A stretch of DNA of 64,000 nucleotides, from positions 235,022 to 299,021 of the forward strand of contig NZ_JAUSRH010000004.1 in the NCBI RefSeq assembly GCF_030811715.1. Direction: 5' to 3'. Positions 56,237-64,000 of this stretch are shown piece after piece. The first letter of the stretch is position 1; every line of letters begins with the position of its first letter. The position numbers and the translations under genes are program-made. The notes beneath the pieces were generated by a model that saw only the letters and a list, made by a program, of their open reading frames with translations, did not search any database and was not told where the DNA came from. The DNA is from Sinomonas atrocyanea (GTDB lineage: Bacteria; Actinomycetota; Actinomycetes; Actinomycetales; Micrococcaceae).

Positions 56237-57598
56237 ATGGAGCAGGAGGAGCAGGTCCACGCGCACGTGCAGGCCGCCGCGCCGCGGTCGACGGCGCGCG
56301 AGATCCTGCGCCTCGCCGTGCCTGCCTTCTTCGCGCTCGTCGCCGAGCCGCTCTTCCTCCTCGCCGACTCGGCCATCGTCGGGCACCTCGGCGTCCCGCA
56401 GCTGGCCGGGCTCGGGATCGCGACCACGGTGCTGCAGACCGCCGTGGGGCTCATGGTCTTCCTCGCGTACGGGACCGGACCGGCCGTGGCTCGCTTCCTC
56501 GGCGCGGGGAAGATGGGCCACGCCATGTCCGCCGCGCGCGACGGCGCCTGGCTGGCGCTGCTGCTCGGCCTCGCCCTCGCGGCACTCGGCTGGCTGACGG
56601 CCCCGGCCGTGGTGGGCCTGCTCGGGGGCACGGCCGAGGTGCGCGGGTACGCGGTCGAGTACCTCGTCTGGTCAATGCCCGGGCTCGTGGGCATGCTGCT
56701 CGTGTTCGCGGGGACCGGCGCCCTGCGCGGGCTCCAGGACACCAGGACCCCGCTCGTCGTCGCCACGGTCGGTTTCACGGGGAACATCCTGCTGAACCTG
56801 CTGTTCGTGTACGGCCTCGGCTGGGGGATCGCGGGGTCGGCCATCGGCACGAGCGTCGCCCAGCTGGGCATGGCAGCCGCGTACCTGGGCATCGTCCTGC
56901 GGCGCATGCGGCACGAGGGAGTCGGCCTCGCCCCGAGCCGGCGCGGCCTCCTGGGCGCCGCCCACGTGGGCTCCTGGCTCATGCTGCGCACACTCACGCT
57001 CCGGGCCGCGATCTTCGCGGCCGTCGTGGTCGCCACACAGCAGGGGCCGGAAAACCTCGCCGCCCACCAGCTCGCCATGACCCTCTTCAACTTCCTCGCC
57101 TTCGCCCTCGACGCCCTGGCCATTGCCGCCCAGGCGCTCATCGGCAAGGAACTCGGCGCCTCGGACGCGGCCCGGGCCCGGTCCCTCACCCGGACCATGG
57201 TGCGGTGGTCCCTCGGGTACGGCGCCGTCACCGGGGTCCTCCTCGCGGCCTGCGCTCCGTGGATCGGGTGGATCTTCACCCCGGACCGGCAGGTCCACGC
57301 GGCCCTGCTGCCGGCCCTGCTCGTGCTTGCCGCGAGCCAGCCCGTGTGCGGCTACGTGTTCGTCCTCGACGGCGTGCTGATCGGGGCCGGGGACGCCCGC
57401 TACCTCGCACTCGCGGGCGCTCTCAACCTCGTGGTCTATGCCCCCCTGCTCGTGTGGGCGGGCCTCTCCGGGGTCGGGGGACCGGCCGGGCTCATGTGGG
57501 TGTGGGCGGCGTTCGCCGGCGGCTACATGCTCGCGCGGGCACTCACCCTCGGCCTGCGGGCGCGCTCGGACGCGTGGATGGTGCTCGGCTCGCATTAG
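56237..57598 (+). CDS. MATE-family efflux transporter
   Basis: A 453-residue transporter with 12 membrane spans; helix 1 region LRLAVPAFFALVAEPLFLLADSAIVG-type sequence (read AVPAFFALVAEPLFLL and DSAIVGHLG) and GALRGLQDTRTPL are MATE/DinF hallmarks. It exports cationic or aromatic compounds in exchange for Na+ or H+. ATG 56237 has TACAGT 7 nt upstream. Divergent from the TetR regulator. Confidence 0.92.
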   Translation: MEQEEQVHAHVQAAAPRSTAREILRLAVPAFFALVAEPLFLLADSAIVGHLGVPQLAGLGIATTVLQTAVGLMVFLAYGTGPAVARFLGAGKMGHAMSAARDGAWLALLLGLALAALGWLTAPAVVGLLGGTAEVRGYAVEYLVWSMPGLVGMLLVFAGTGALRGLQDTRTPLVVATVGFTGNILLNLLFVYGLGWGIAGSAIGTSVAQLGMAAAYLGIVLRRMRHEGVGLAPSRRGLLGAAHVGSWLMLRTLTLRAAIFAAVVVATQQGPENLAAHQLAMTLFNFLAFALDALAIAAQALIGKELGASDAARARSLTRTMVRWSLGYGAVTGVLLAACAPWIGWIFTPDRQVHAALLPALLVLAASQPVCGYVFVLDGVLIGAGDARYLALAGALNLVVYAPLLVWAGLSGVGGPAGLMWVWAAFAGGYMLARALTLGLRARSDAWMVLGSH

Positions 57599-57647
57599 GC
57601 CGGCGCCCCCGGCGGGCCGGCACGCGCCGGCTGGCTAGACTTGGCCC

Positions 57648-58271
57648 GTGCCCGAAAACCCGTCGACCCAGCCCACAGGCGTGCCTCCGGGCGCCCCCGC
57701 CCCCGCCGAACAGCGTGCCCTGGCCCGCCCGGTGATCCTCCGGGCCCTCGTCGCGCTCGCCTTCGGAGCGGTCACCGTCTTCTGGGGGACTCCGACGCCC
57801 GCCGGCGCGGCCTGGTCCCTCGCGGCCTACTTCGTGGGACTCGCGGCGGCCCGCGCCTGGCTGCTGCGCGAGGAGGGGCGTGCCGCGGACCCTGCGGGCC
57901 GCCCCACCGCCGCCGTCCGCGCGGTCGCCTCGGCGTGCTTCGGTCTGGCTGCAGCCCTCGGCCTCGGGCTCGGTGCCGCACCGGCGGCTGCCGTCATCGC
58001 CGTCGGGGGCGCCGTGGCCCTTGCGCTCACCGGGATCGCGGACGTCGTCGCGGCCGTCGCCGGGCGGGGACGGAGCCCCCTCGCACGGGACGAGCTCATC
58101 GCCGGCGCCGTGCACCTCGGCGCCGCCGTCCTGCTGCCCTTCGTCGCCGGCCTGGGCGCCCACGCGCTGCTCGGAGTGGCCGGCGGCGCGGCCATCATCA
58201 CGGGCGTCCTGCTCCTGATCGGCGGCCTGAGCCTGAGGCACGATTCCGCGGCCCAGCCCGACGTGGCCTAG
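57648..58271 (+). CDS. Hypothetical membrane protein
   Basis: A 207-residue protein with six or seven hydrophobic, Ala-rich segments from residue 30 to the end and a short Pro-rich N-terminus. No family recognised. GTG 57648 has TAGACT 6 nt upstream, the leaderless pattern. Sits 49 bp after the MATE gene; the next small membrane protein follows after 65 bp with its own TAGAAT element at 58269-58274. Confidence 0.75.
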   Translation: MPENPSTQPTGVPPGAPAPAEQRALARPVILRALVALAFGAVTVFWGTPTPAGAAWSLAAYFVGLAAARAWLLREEGRAADPAGRPTAAVRAVASACFGLAAALGLGLGAAPAAAVIAVGGAVALALTGIADVVAAVAGRGRSPLARDELIAGAVHLGAAVLLPFVAGLGAHALLGVAGGAAIITGVLLLIGGLSLRHDSAAQPDVA

Positions 58272-58336
58272 AATCGATACGTTCTTTCTACTTCTCGTAG
58301 AAGCTCCCACGTTCCCCGGCCGCTTGAGGAGGGCCC

Positions 58337-58726
58337 ATGTCTGATACACCGCGCGGCCCCCGCGTCGGGATCAAGGGCCCGCTCATGTTCTCGGCGTTCT
58401 TCGGCGTCGTCGCCTTCGTGACGGTGCTGATCTTCGGCTCCGGCGGGACGGGGCACGGCCTCCGGTTCGACCTCGCGTTCAGCGCCGCCGGCATCGCGTT
58501 CATCGTGTGCCTCGTCATCGCCGCGATGCTGTCGATGAGCTACAAGGAGAACGCCGAGCACCTCGGCCGGGGCGACGGCGTCAACCTGCGCTCCGCGGAC
58601 CGGCTCAAGCGCGCCCAGCGTCCGGCCAAGGACGCCTCTACCGCGGACGGCGGGGAGGGTGCGGCGGAGGCCGGGCGCGAGGCCGACGGCGGCGATGCCC
58701 CGGGCGGCCCCGGCCGGGAAGCCTGA
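58337..58726 (+). CDS. Hypothetical two-span membrane protein
   Basis: A 129-residue protein with two membrane segments (LMFSAFFGVVAFVTVLIF and AFSAAGIAFIVCLVIAAML), then a charged tail rich in Gly, Glu and Asp. GAGGAG precedes ATG. Small proteins of this build are common in Arthrobacter-type genomes; no function is known to me. TTCTAC-TTCTC-GTAGAA at 58286-58302 forms a small hairpin in its leader. Confidence 0.75.
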   Translation: MSDTPRGPRVGIKGPLMFSAFFGVVAFVTVLIFGSGGTGHGLRFDLAFSAAGIAFIVCLVIAAMLSMSYKENAEHLGRGDGVNLRSADRLKRAQRPAKDASTADGGEGAAEAGREADGGDAPGGPGREA

Positions 58727-58728
58727 GC

Positions 58729-59283
58729 TCAGCTCGCGGCCTTGCGCTCCCGGTACGCGCGCACATGCGCCCGGTTGGCGCAGTTCCCGGTGTCGCAGTA
58801 GCGCTTCGAGCGGTTCTTCGTCAGGTCGATGAGCACGGCCTCGCAGTCCCCGGCCGAGCACACGCGCAGCCGGTCGAGCTCCTTCGAGCGGATCACGTCC
58901 ACGAACGCCATCGCGGCCTCGGTGCCCATCCGGTCCGCCAGCGGCGCCTGCGGGGTCGTGGCATGCAGGTGCCAGTCCCAGTGGTCGTGCTTGACGAGCT
59001 GCGGCAGCGCCCGGGCCTCGCTCAGCAGGGAGTTGACCAGCTCGACGGCCTCGTCCTCGGTGGAGTCCCAGAGGGTGCGCAGCCGCGACCGGAGCGCGCG
59101 CACCCCAGCCAGCTCCGCGGCGTCGTGCGTGCGGGAGCCCGTGAACTGCTCTTCGAGCAGGAAGCGGTCCAGGTCCTCGCCAGTGGCGAGGCGCTCGCCG
59201 CCGTCCGCGTCGAGGGGGTCGAGGGTGTTGACGAGGTTGACCACGCTGCGCAGCGCCACCTCGGTGTCATGGGCGAAGATCAC
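58729..59283 (-). CDS. CGNR zinc-finger regulator
   Basis: A 184-residue protein: an N-terminal ABATE-type domain (VVNLVNTLDPLD) and a C-terminal treble-clef zinc finger (CSAGDCEAVL, then YCDTGNCANRAHVRAYR; Ala replaces Gly of the name-giving CGNR). Members bind DNA and usually sit beside a transporter they control. GTG 59283 has AGGAG upstream. Divergent from the EamA gene with an 81-bp gap that holds an inverted repeat. Confidence 0.88.
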   Translation of the reverse strand: MIFAHDTEVALRSVVNLVNTLDPLDADGGERLATGEDLDRFLLEEQFTGSRTHDAAELAGVRALRSRLRTLWDSTEDEAVELVNSLLSEARALPQLVKHDHWDWHLHATTPQAPLADRMGTEAAMAFVDVIRSKELDRLRVCSAGDCEAVLIDLTKNRSKRYCDTGNCANRAHVRAYRERKAAS

Positions 59284-59292
59284 GTTGACTCC

Positions 59293-59316
59293 TGACAGGA
59301 TCGGGATCTACTGTCA
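59293..59316. promoter_or_regulatory. Candidate operator of the CGNR/EamA pair
   Basis: TGACAG (59293-59298) and CTGTCA (59311-59316) form an inverted repeat with 12 bp between, in the short divergent gap. Confidence 0.5.
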
Positions 59317-59364
59317 TCACCATACCCTTGCTTTACTCGTGACACGATCCCTGGGAGGTGCCCC

Positions 59365-60372
59365 GTGCTGTCCGCGAACCGTTCTGCTTCCGGCCTCGTC
59401 TTCGCCCTGCTGTCCGCCGCCACGTTCGGCGTGTCGGGGCCGCTCGGGAAGTCCCTCCTCGAGGCCGGGTGGACGCCCGGTGCAGTGGTCGGCGGTCGGG
59501 TGGGGCTCGCCGCGCTCGTGATGGCGGTCCCCGCGGCGTGGATGATGCGCGGGCAGTGGGCGCGACTCCGTGGCGGGGTCGCCCTCATGGCCGCGTACGG
59601 CGCGATTGCCATCGCGCTGTGCCAGTTCTTCTACTTCAATGCGGTGGCGCGCATGAGCCCCCCGGTGGCGCTCATGCTCGAATACCTCGCCCCGATCATC
59701 CTCGTGGGCTGGGCCTGGCTGCGCACGCGGCACCGCCCGGGGACCCTCACCATCCTCGGGACCGTGACGGCGATGCTCGGCCTCGTGCTGGTCCTGGACC
59801 TGATGAGCGCCCAGCACGTCGACCCGGTGGGAGTGCTCTGGGGGGTGGCCGCCGCCATCTGCCTCGCCGTCTACTTCGTCCTCTCGGCGAAGTCCGACGG
59901 CGTCCTGCCGCCCCTCGTGACCGTGGCCGGCGGGATGGTGTCCGGCGCCCTGACGATCGCCGTGCTCGCCCTCGTGGGCCTGCTGCCGCTGGGTGCGACG
60001 TTCGGGAACGTCGAGCTGCTGGGCGGCGAGGTCAGCTGGGTGGTCCCGCTCGCCGGGATCACCCTGGTCGCCGCGGTGCTCGCGTACACCTTCGGGATCG
60101 TCGGCACCCAGCGGCTCGGCTCGAAGGTCGCGAGCTTCGTCTCCCTCACCGAGGTGCTCTTCTCGGTCATCGCCTCGTGGATCATGATCGGCGACATCCC
60201 CGGGCCGGTGCAGTTTGTGGGCGGCGCGCTCATCGTGGCCGGGGTGGTCATGGTGCGCATGGACGAGCTCCGCGCTCCCGCCGTTGCCGCCGTCCCCGAC
60301 TCCGCGCCGGAGGCCCTGCCCGCGGCAGACCTCGCCACCGGCTCGCTGCCGGCCGTCAACCGCCCCGCCTGA
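59365..60372 (+). CDS. EamA-family (DMT) transporter
   Basis: A 335-residue exporter with ten membrane spans arranged as two EamA repeats (GLVFALLSAATFGVSGPLGK at the start of the first, WGVAAAICLAVYFVLSAKS at the second) and an Ala/Pro tail of about 40 residues. The family exports amino acids and metabolites. GGGAGGTG lies before GTG 59365. Divergent from the CGNR regulator, its likely controller. Confidence 0.9.
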   Translation: MLSANRSASGLVFALLSAATFGVSGPLGKSLLEAGWTPGAVVGGRVGLAALVMAVPAAWMMRGQWARLRGGVALMAAYGAIAIALCQFFYFNAVARMSPPVALMLEYLAPIILVGWAWLRTRHRPGTLTILGTVTAMLGLVLVLDLMSAQHVDPVGVLWGVAAAICLAVYFVLSAKSDGVLPPLVTVAGGMVSGALTIAVLALVGLLPLGATFGNVELLGGEVSWVVPLAGITLVAAVLAYTFGIVGTQRLGSKVASFVSLTEVLFSVIASWIMIGDIPGPVQFVGGALIVAGVVMVRMDELRAPAVAAVPDSAPEALPAADLATGSLPAVNRPA

Positions 60373-60401
60373 CCCGGCCTTCCGCCCCTCCCCACCCCCT
60401 T

Positions 60402-60497
60402 CGTCTCGGGTACGCATCTCGTCGCGTTTTCGCCCTTCCGGGTACGCGGGCGCGTACCCGGAACGGCAATGTGGGGGCGAGATGCGTACCCGAAACG
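60402..60497. repeat. Nested palindromic element in a convergent gap
   Basis: Outer arms TCGGGTACGCATCTCG (60406-60421) and its perfect complement (60478-60493), extended by CGT/ACG past a mismatch; inner arms TTCCGGGTACGCG (60436-60448) and CGCGTACCCGGAA (60451-60463) around GG. All arms share GGGTACGC. It sits between EamA (+) and copA (-) and could also terminate both. Confidence 0.88.
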
Positions 60498-60505
60498 GGG
60501 AGGGG

Positions 60506-62767
60506 TCAGGGGGTGAAGCGCGTGAGCCGCAGCGAGTTCGCCACCACCAGCACCGAGCTCGCCGCCATGGCCGCGCCGGCGATCATCGGGTTGAGCAGCC
60601 CGAACGCCGCGACGGGAATCCCGACCGCGTTGTAGAAGAACGCCCAGAACAGGTTCTGCTTGATGATCGCGAGCGTCCTGCGGGACAGCGCGATCGCCGC
60701 CGCCACCTGGTTCAGGTCGTCGCCCATCACGGTCAGGTCCGCCGCCTCGCGAGCGACGTCCGTGCCCGAGCCCATCGCGATCCCCAGGTCGGCCTGCGCG
60801 AGCGCGGGCGCGTCGTTGACCCCGTCGCCGGCCATTGCCACCCGGGCGCCGCCGGACTGGAGCCGCCTGACCGCCTGGACCTTGCCCTCGGGGCGGACGC
60901 CCGCCTGCACGTCCTCCGCCGCGATGCCCACCTCGCCGGCAACCCGGGCCGCGACGGCCGCGTTGTCCCCGGTGACGAGCACGGGCCGCAGGCCCAGCGC
61001 CCGGAGCCGGCCGATCCCTGCGGCCGAGCCGGGCTTGACCGTGTCGCGCAGCGCCACGATCCCGGCGAGGGCACCGTCGACGGCGACCCACACCGCCGTC
61101 GCGCCGGCCTCCTCTCGCTCGGCGAAGCTGGCCGCCGCCTCCGCGTCGGGCGCCGAGCCGAGCTGCCCCGCGACCCAGTCGGTGCGGCCCACGAGCACGC
61201 GGCGCCCCTCCACGGTGCCCTCCACCCCGCCGCCCGGAGCGGAACGGAAGCCGACGACGGCGGGCAGGGCGGCGCCGTCGTGCGCCCGGCGTGCCGCCGC
61301 GGTGACAGCGCGGGCGAGGGGGTGCTCGCTCGCCGACTCGACGGCCCCCGCGAGCCGGAGCAGCGCAGCGCGGTCGAAGTCCCCGAGGGGGTCGACGGTG
61401 TCGACGGCCAGCCGGCCGGTGGTGACGGTCCCGGTCTTGTCGAGCACGATCGTGTCGACGGTGCGGGTGTCCTCGAGGACGTGGGCGCCGCGGATGAGGA
61501 TGCCCAGCTGCGAGCCGCGCCCACTGCCGGCGAGCAGCCCGATGGGGGTGGCGAGCCCCAGGGCGCAGGGGCACGCGATCACGAGCACCGCGACGGCGGC
61601 GGTGAACGCGGCGGGCAGCGCGCCGCCGAGGAGGAGCCAGAGGACGAACGTGACGGCCGTGATGGCGAGGACCACGGGCACGAACACGGCGCTGATCCTG
61701 TCGGCGAGCCGGGCGATCGGCGCCTTGCCGGTCTGCGCCTCGGATACGAGCCTCGCCATGGCTGCGAGCGTCGTGTCCGAACCCACCCGGGTGGCCTCGA
61801 CCACGAGCCGGCCCGAGGTGTTCACGGTCGCGCCGGTGACGCGGCTGCCCTCGGCGACCTCGACAGGGACCGACTCACCGGTCAGGAGCGAGGCGTCGAC
61901 GGCAGAGGCACCCTCGCGGACCACGCCGTCGGTCGCGACCTTCTCCCCGGGCCGCACCACGAACAGGTCCCCGGGCACGAGCTGGTCCGCCGGCACCTCC
62001 GTCTCGGCCCCGTCGCGCAGGAGGGTGGCCCGTTTGGCGCCGCGGTCCAGGAGGGCGCGCAGGGCGTCGCCTGCCCGGGACTTGGCGCGTGCCTCGAGCC
62101 AGCGGCCGAGGAGGAGGAAGGTCGTCACGACGGCGGCCGTCTCGAAGTACAGCGCCCCGCCGGACATCTCCATGGCCGGGTCCGCGGTCAGGGCCGGGTC
62201 GGCCAGCAGCTGGACGAGCGAGTAGACGTACGCGGCGGTCACCCCGAGGGAGACGAGGGTGTCCATGGTGGACCCGCCGTGGCGGGCGTTGACGGCCGCC
62301 GCGCGGTGGAACGGCCACGCCGCCCACGTGACGACGGGGAGGGCCAGGGCGGCGGCCCACCAGCCCCAGTGGGGGAACTGGGCGGCCGGGACCATCGAGA
62401 TCAGGACCACGGGGACGGTGAGCACGGCCGCGACCGCGAGCCGGGGCAGCAGGGAACCGGCCGGTGCCTCGTCGGCTTCGGCGGACGACGGCGCGGGGCC
62501 GCCATCGCGGGGAGCGGCACCGGGGTGGGGCTGGGCCTTGACCTTCGCCGTGTATCCGGCGGCGGCCACGGTGGAGATCAGCTGCTCGTCGCTCACCCCG
62601 GCGGGAACCTCGACGCGGGCCGACTCGAGGGGCAGGTTCACCGAGGCGTGGACGCCCTCGATCTTCCCCAGCTTCCGTTCGACCCTGTTCACGCAGGAGG
62701 CGCACGTCATGCCCCCGATGTCGAGTTCGACGATGCGGGGTAGCTGCGCGGTGCCGTGCTGGTCCAT
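60506..62767 (-). CDS. copA: Copper-translocating P-type ATPase
   Basis: A 753-residue P1B-type ATPase that pumps Cu(I) out of the cell. N-terminal metal-binding domain with GGMTCASC (about 18-25), eight membrane spans, the ion-site CPC ([13 protein letters not shown]), phosphorylation loop [12 protein letters not shown] loop (LLTGESVPV) and hinge [11 protein letters not shown] are all present. It starts 4 bp after copZ and ends the csoR-copZ-copA operon. Confidence 0.95.
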   Translation of the reverse strand: MDQHGTAQLPRIVELDIGGMTCASCVNRVERKLGKIEGVHASVNLPLESARVEVPAGVSDEQLISTVAAAGYTAKVKAQPHPGAAPRDGGPAPSSAEADEAPAGSLLPRLAVAAVLTVPVVLISMVPAAQFPHWGWWAAALALPVVTWAAWPFHRAAAVNARHGGSTMDTLVSLGVTAAYVYSLVQLLADPALTADPAMEMSGGALYFETAAVVTTFLLLGRWLEARAKSRAGDALRALLDRGAKRATLLRDGAETEVPADQLVPGDLFVVRPGEKVATDGVVREGASAVDASLLTGESVPVEVAEGSRVTGATVNTSGRLVVEATRVGSDTTLAAMARLVSEAQTGKAPIARLADRISAVFVPVVLAITAVTFVLWLLLGGALPAAFTAAVAVLVIACPCALGLATPIGLLAGSGRGSQLGILIRGAHVLEDTRTVDTIVLDKTGTVTTGRLAVDTVDPLGDFDRAALLRLAGAVESASEHPLARAVTAAARRAHDGAALPAVVGFRSAPGGGVEGTVEGRRVLVGRTDWVAGQLGSAPDAEAAASFAEREEAGATAVWVAVDGALAGIVALRDTVKPGSAAGIGRLRALGLRPVLVTGDNAAVAARVAGEVGIAAEDVQAGVRPEGKVQAVRRLQSGGARVAMAGDGVNDAPALAQADLGIAMGSGTDVAREAADLTVMGDDLNQVAAAIALSRRTLAIIKQNLFWAFFYNAVGIPVAAFGLLNPMIAGAAMAASSVLVVANSLRLTRFTP

Positions 62768-62771
62768 GGCC

Positions 62772-63002
62772 CTACGCGTCGTTGTCGACCACGACGTAGC
62801 CCGCCTCGGCGACGGCTTCGCTGATCGACTCGTGCTTGAGCCTGCGGTCGGACTGGATCGTCACTTCCGAGACGCCGCCGGCGTTGAGGTCTACCGAGAC
62901 GTCCTCGACACCGTCGATCGACTCGATCTCCTCGGTGACCGAGCTGACGCAGTGGCCGCAGGTCATGCCGTCGACGTGCACGGTGGTGGTGAAGTGGCTC
63001 AT
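62772..63002 (-). CDS. copZ: Copper chaperone CopZ (heavy-metal-associated domain)
   Basis: A 76-residue single HMA domain with the metal motif GMTCGHC (about 12-18). It carries Cu(I) to CopA. AGGAG precedes ATG. It is the middle gene of the copper operon, 55 bp after csoR. Confidence 0.93.
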   Translation of the reverse strand: MSHFTTTVHVDGMTCGHCVSSVTEEIESIDGVEDVSVDLNAGGVSEVTIQSDRRLKHESISEAVAEAGYVVVDNDA

Positions 63003-63057
63003 GGTGCTTCTCCTCTGGTGCGTTCTTTCGGTGGTGGTGCCCAGCGTAGGCGGGGTG

Positions 63058-63396
63058 CTACCGCAGCAGGCGCCCGATGGCATCGGTGGCCTCCTTGACC
63101 TTGAAGTCGATCTCCTCGGCGCGCTGCTCGGGGTCTGGCACGTTTGCCGCTCCCATCACGCAGTGCCCGATGTGCTCCTCGACGAGGCCGAGGCTGACTG
63201 CATGGAGGGCCTTGGTCACCGCTGAGACCTGGGTGAGGATGTCGATGCAGTACTTGTCCTCCTCCACCATGCGCGCGATGCCCCGGACCTGGCCCTCGAT
63301 GCGCCGCAGGCGCCGGAGGTAGGCGTCCTTGTCCGCGGCATAGCCGTAGGGCGGCCCGGCGTGCGGGTGCTCGGGAGGCTGGATGATCTCGTCCAT
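63058..63396 (-). CDS. csoR: Copper-sensing repressor CsoR
   Basis: A 112-residue four-helix regulator of the CsoR/RcnR family. The Cu(I) ligands Cys-His-Cys are visible: EDKYCIDIL, KALHAVSLGLVEEHIGHCV; RIEGQVRGIARM is the family mark. Copper binding releases it from DNA. ATG 63396 is chosen because TACGTT (63404-63409, minus strand) lies 7 nt upstream, so the message is probably leaderless. First gene of the operon it regulates. Confidence 0.95.
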   Translation of the reverse strand: MDEIIQPPEHPHAGPPYGYAADKDAYLRRLRRIEGQVRGIARMVEEDKYCIDILTQVSAVTKALHAVSLGLVEEHIGHCVMGAANVPDPEQRAEEIDFKVKEATDAIGRLLR

Positions 63397-63403
63397 GCCC
63401 CCG

Positions 63404-63432
63404 AACGTATACCCGCAGGGGGTATGCGTCAA
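63404..63432 (-). promoter_or_regulatory. csoR promoter
   Basis: On the minus strand -35 TTGACG (63427-63432), 17-bp spacer, -10 TACGTT (63404-63409), start 7 nt before the csoR ATG. The spacer is filled by CsoR operator 1. Confidence 0.82.
63409..63425. promoter_or_regulatory. CsoR operator 1
   Basis: ATACCCGCAGGGGGTAT: 6-bp arms ATACCC/GGGTAT, the known CsoR operator form, placed in the promoter spacer. Confidence 0.85.
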
Positions 63433-63449
63433 CTACCCCCTAGGGGTAT
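63433..63449. promoter_or_regulatory. CsoR operator 2
   Basis: CTACCCCCTAGGGGTAT: TACCCC and GGGGTA arms, just upstream of the -35, 24 bp from operator 1. Confidence 0.83.
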
Positions 63450-63540
63450 GAGGCGCCTGGGGGCATGAGGGCCGCCGCAAACCGGTTGGCGGACACGTTC
63501 CGGCGGCCGGGCGGAGTGGCCAAGGGCACACCCGCCCGAT

Positions 63541-63569
63541 TTGGCCGAACCGCGCCGAGCCGGTAATGT
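63541..63569 (+). promoter_or_regulatory. rrn promoter P1
   Basis: TTGGCC (63541-63546), 17-bp spacer, TAATGT (63564-63569), about 410 bp before the 16S gene. Confidence 0.6.
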
Positions 63570-63719
63570 TTTCTGAGTCGCCGGAGCGGCTGCGAACTGA
63601 TCGCAGACCGGACAGGGCGGCCAAACCCCAAGGAATTCCACCGGAACGGTGCACCTTCGAGTGCGCCGGGAACGCGGAATTCTGGTTCGAATTTCTCGAT
63701 CCCCTCCCGGAAACGGGAT

Positions 63720-63748
63720 TTGGAAAAGGAATTCGGATCGGGTAGGAT
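63720..63748 (+). promoter_or_regulatory. rrn promoter P2
   Basis: TTGGAA (63720-63725), 17-bp spacer, TAGGAT (63743-63748). Downstream begins the AT-rich rrn leader. Confidence 0.72.
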
Positions 63749-63978
63749 TGAATCTTGTTGCCGCGGGGATGTGGCCGGCCGGTTGGCTGGTCGGAGTACC
63801 TGCGGGGGCGTGTTGTTTGAGAACTCAATAGTGTGCCAAGTTTGTTGATGCCATTTTTTTGGTTGTCAAAGTTGCCTGTTGCTGTGCACCCCCGTGCACA
63901 GTGGACGGGTGTTTGATGCCGGATCATTTTCTGCCGGCCGGGGTGCCTCATTTTCCTGGGGTTCCTGGTTGGCGTGTT
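63749..63978 (+). other. rRNA operon leader
   Basis: No gene. The stretch carries features of actinobacterial rrn leaders: TTGTTTGAGAACTCAATAG near 63810-63832, a T-rich block at about 63853, a CTGTGCAC-CCCC-GTGCACAG hairpin (63882-63901) and TGTTCTTTGA (boxA-like) directly before 16S. It would serve antitermination and RNase III processing. Confidence 0.75.
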
Positions 63979-64000
63979 CTTTGACGGAGAGTTTGATCCT
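63979..64000 (+). rRNA. 16S ribosomal RNA, 5' end (cut by window edge)
   Basis: GAGAGTTTGATCCT is the universal 16S 5' sequence (primer 8F/27F site). Only about the first 20 nt lie in the window; the exact mature end is approximate. Confidence 0.93.

Noticed and set aside
60215..62743. 842-codon plus-strand frame opposite copA
   Set aside because: Shadow of the copA coding strand: Gly/Arg/His-rich with no domain; copA has every P-type ATPase motif.
63671..63690. GGTTCGAAT as a tRNA T-arm
   Set aside because: No acceptor, anticodon or D-arm can be folded around it; it belongs to the rrn upstream region.

Overview
The window is high-GC DNA from an actinobacterium, most likely a member of the Micrococcaceae (Arthrobacter/Sinomonas-like). 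Evidence is the actinobacterial order trxA-trxB-pseudokinase-murJ-NUDIX-cca, the rpsF-ssb-rpsR-rplI...dnaB block, TTGTCCACA-type DnaA boxes, and many starts that look leaderless (TANNNT placed 6-7 nt before the start codon). The left edge carries three parS-type sites and no convincing gene, so it lies close to parAB and oriC. The right edge ends in the first bases of a 16S rRNA gene.

Layout. 1-1423: gene-free parS region. 1424-7252 (minus): thioredoxin system, an N-lobe-only pseudokinase with an outer domain, the lipid II flippase MurJ and a NUDIX hydrolase. 7342-9422: CCA-adding enzyme and a histidine phosphatase. 9423-10391: hairpin-rich intergenic island with two candidate small ORFs. 10392-19838: secreted trypsin-like protease, GT87 membrane glycosyltransferase, two-component pair, HrpB helicase, ABC-F ATPase, GNAT acetyltransferase. 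20030-28339: orphan receiver, small proteins, a penicillin-binding lipoprotein, metallo-hydrolase, GAF-ANTAR regulator, MFS transporter and a PAP2-lipid kinase fusion. 28479-32289: ABC-2 exporter with its own two-component system, preceded by a minigene. 32374-35325: a SAM-IV-type riboswitch controlling a transporter and a flavin monooxygenase, probably an organosulfur scavenging unit. 35346-39537: repeat cluster, sedolisin-like protease, glutamine amidotransferase, M18 aminopeptidase. 40462-46952: ribosomal protein/ssb operon with a structured leader, FMN reductase, dipeptidase, a membrane protein with an L7/L12-like segment, a DnaA-box cluster and dnaB. 47041-51192: GAF regulator, NTF2-FMO fusion and butanediol-dehydrogenase-like enzyme. 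51283-60372: VOC protein, amino-acid permease with an Arg-rich leader minigene, methyltransferase, TetR/macrolide-type glycosyltransferase/MATE cluster, small membrane proteins and a CGNR/EamA divergent pair. 60506-63449: csoR-copZ-copA copper operon with two visible CsoR operators. 63541-64000: tandem rrn promoters, leader and start of 16S rRNA.

The most notable signals are regulatory: the riboswitch-controlled sulfur unit, two leaderless Arg-rich minigenes in front of transport genes, a hairpin that hides the ribosome-binding site of the secreted protease, DnaA boxes upstream of dnaB, and at least three families of short palindromic or tandem repeats. One of these families has inserted in frame inside hrpB. 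No tRNA gene, CRISPR array, insertion sequence or prophage was seen. All calls come from reading the sequence; no database search was run.
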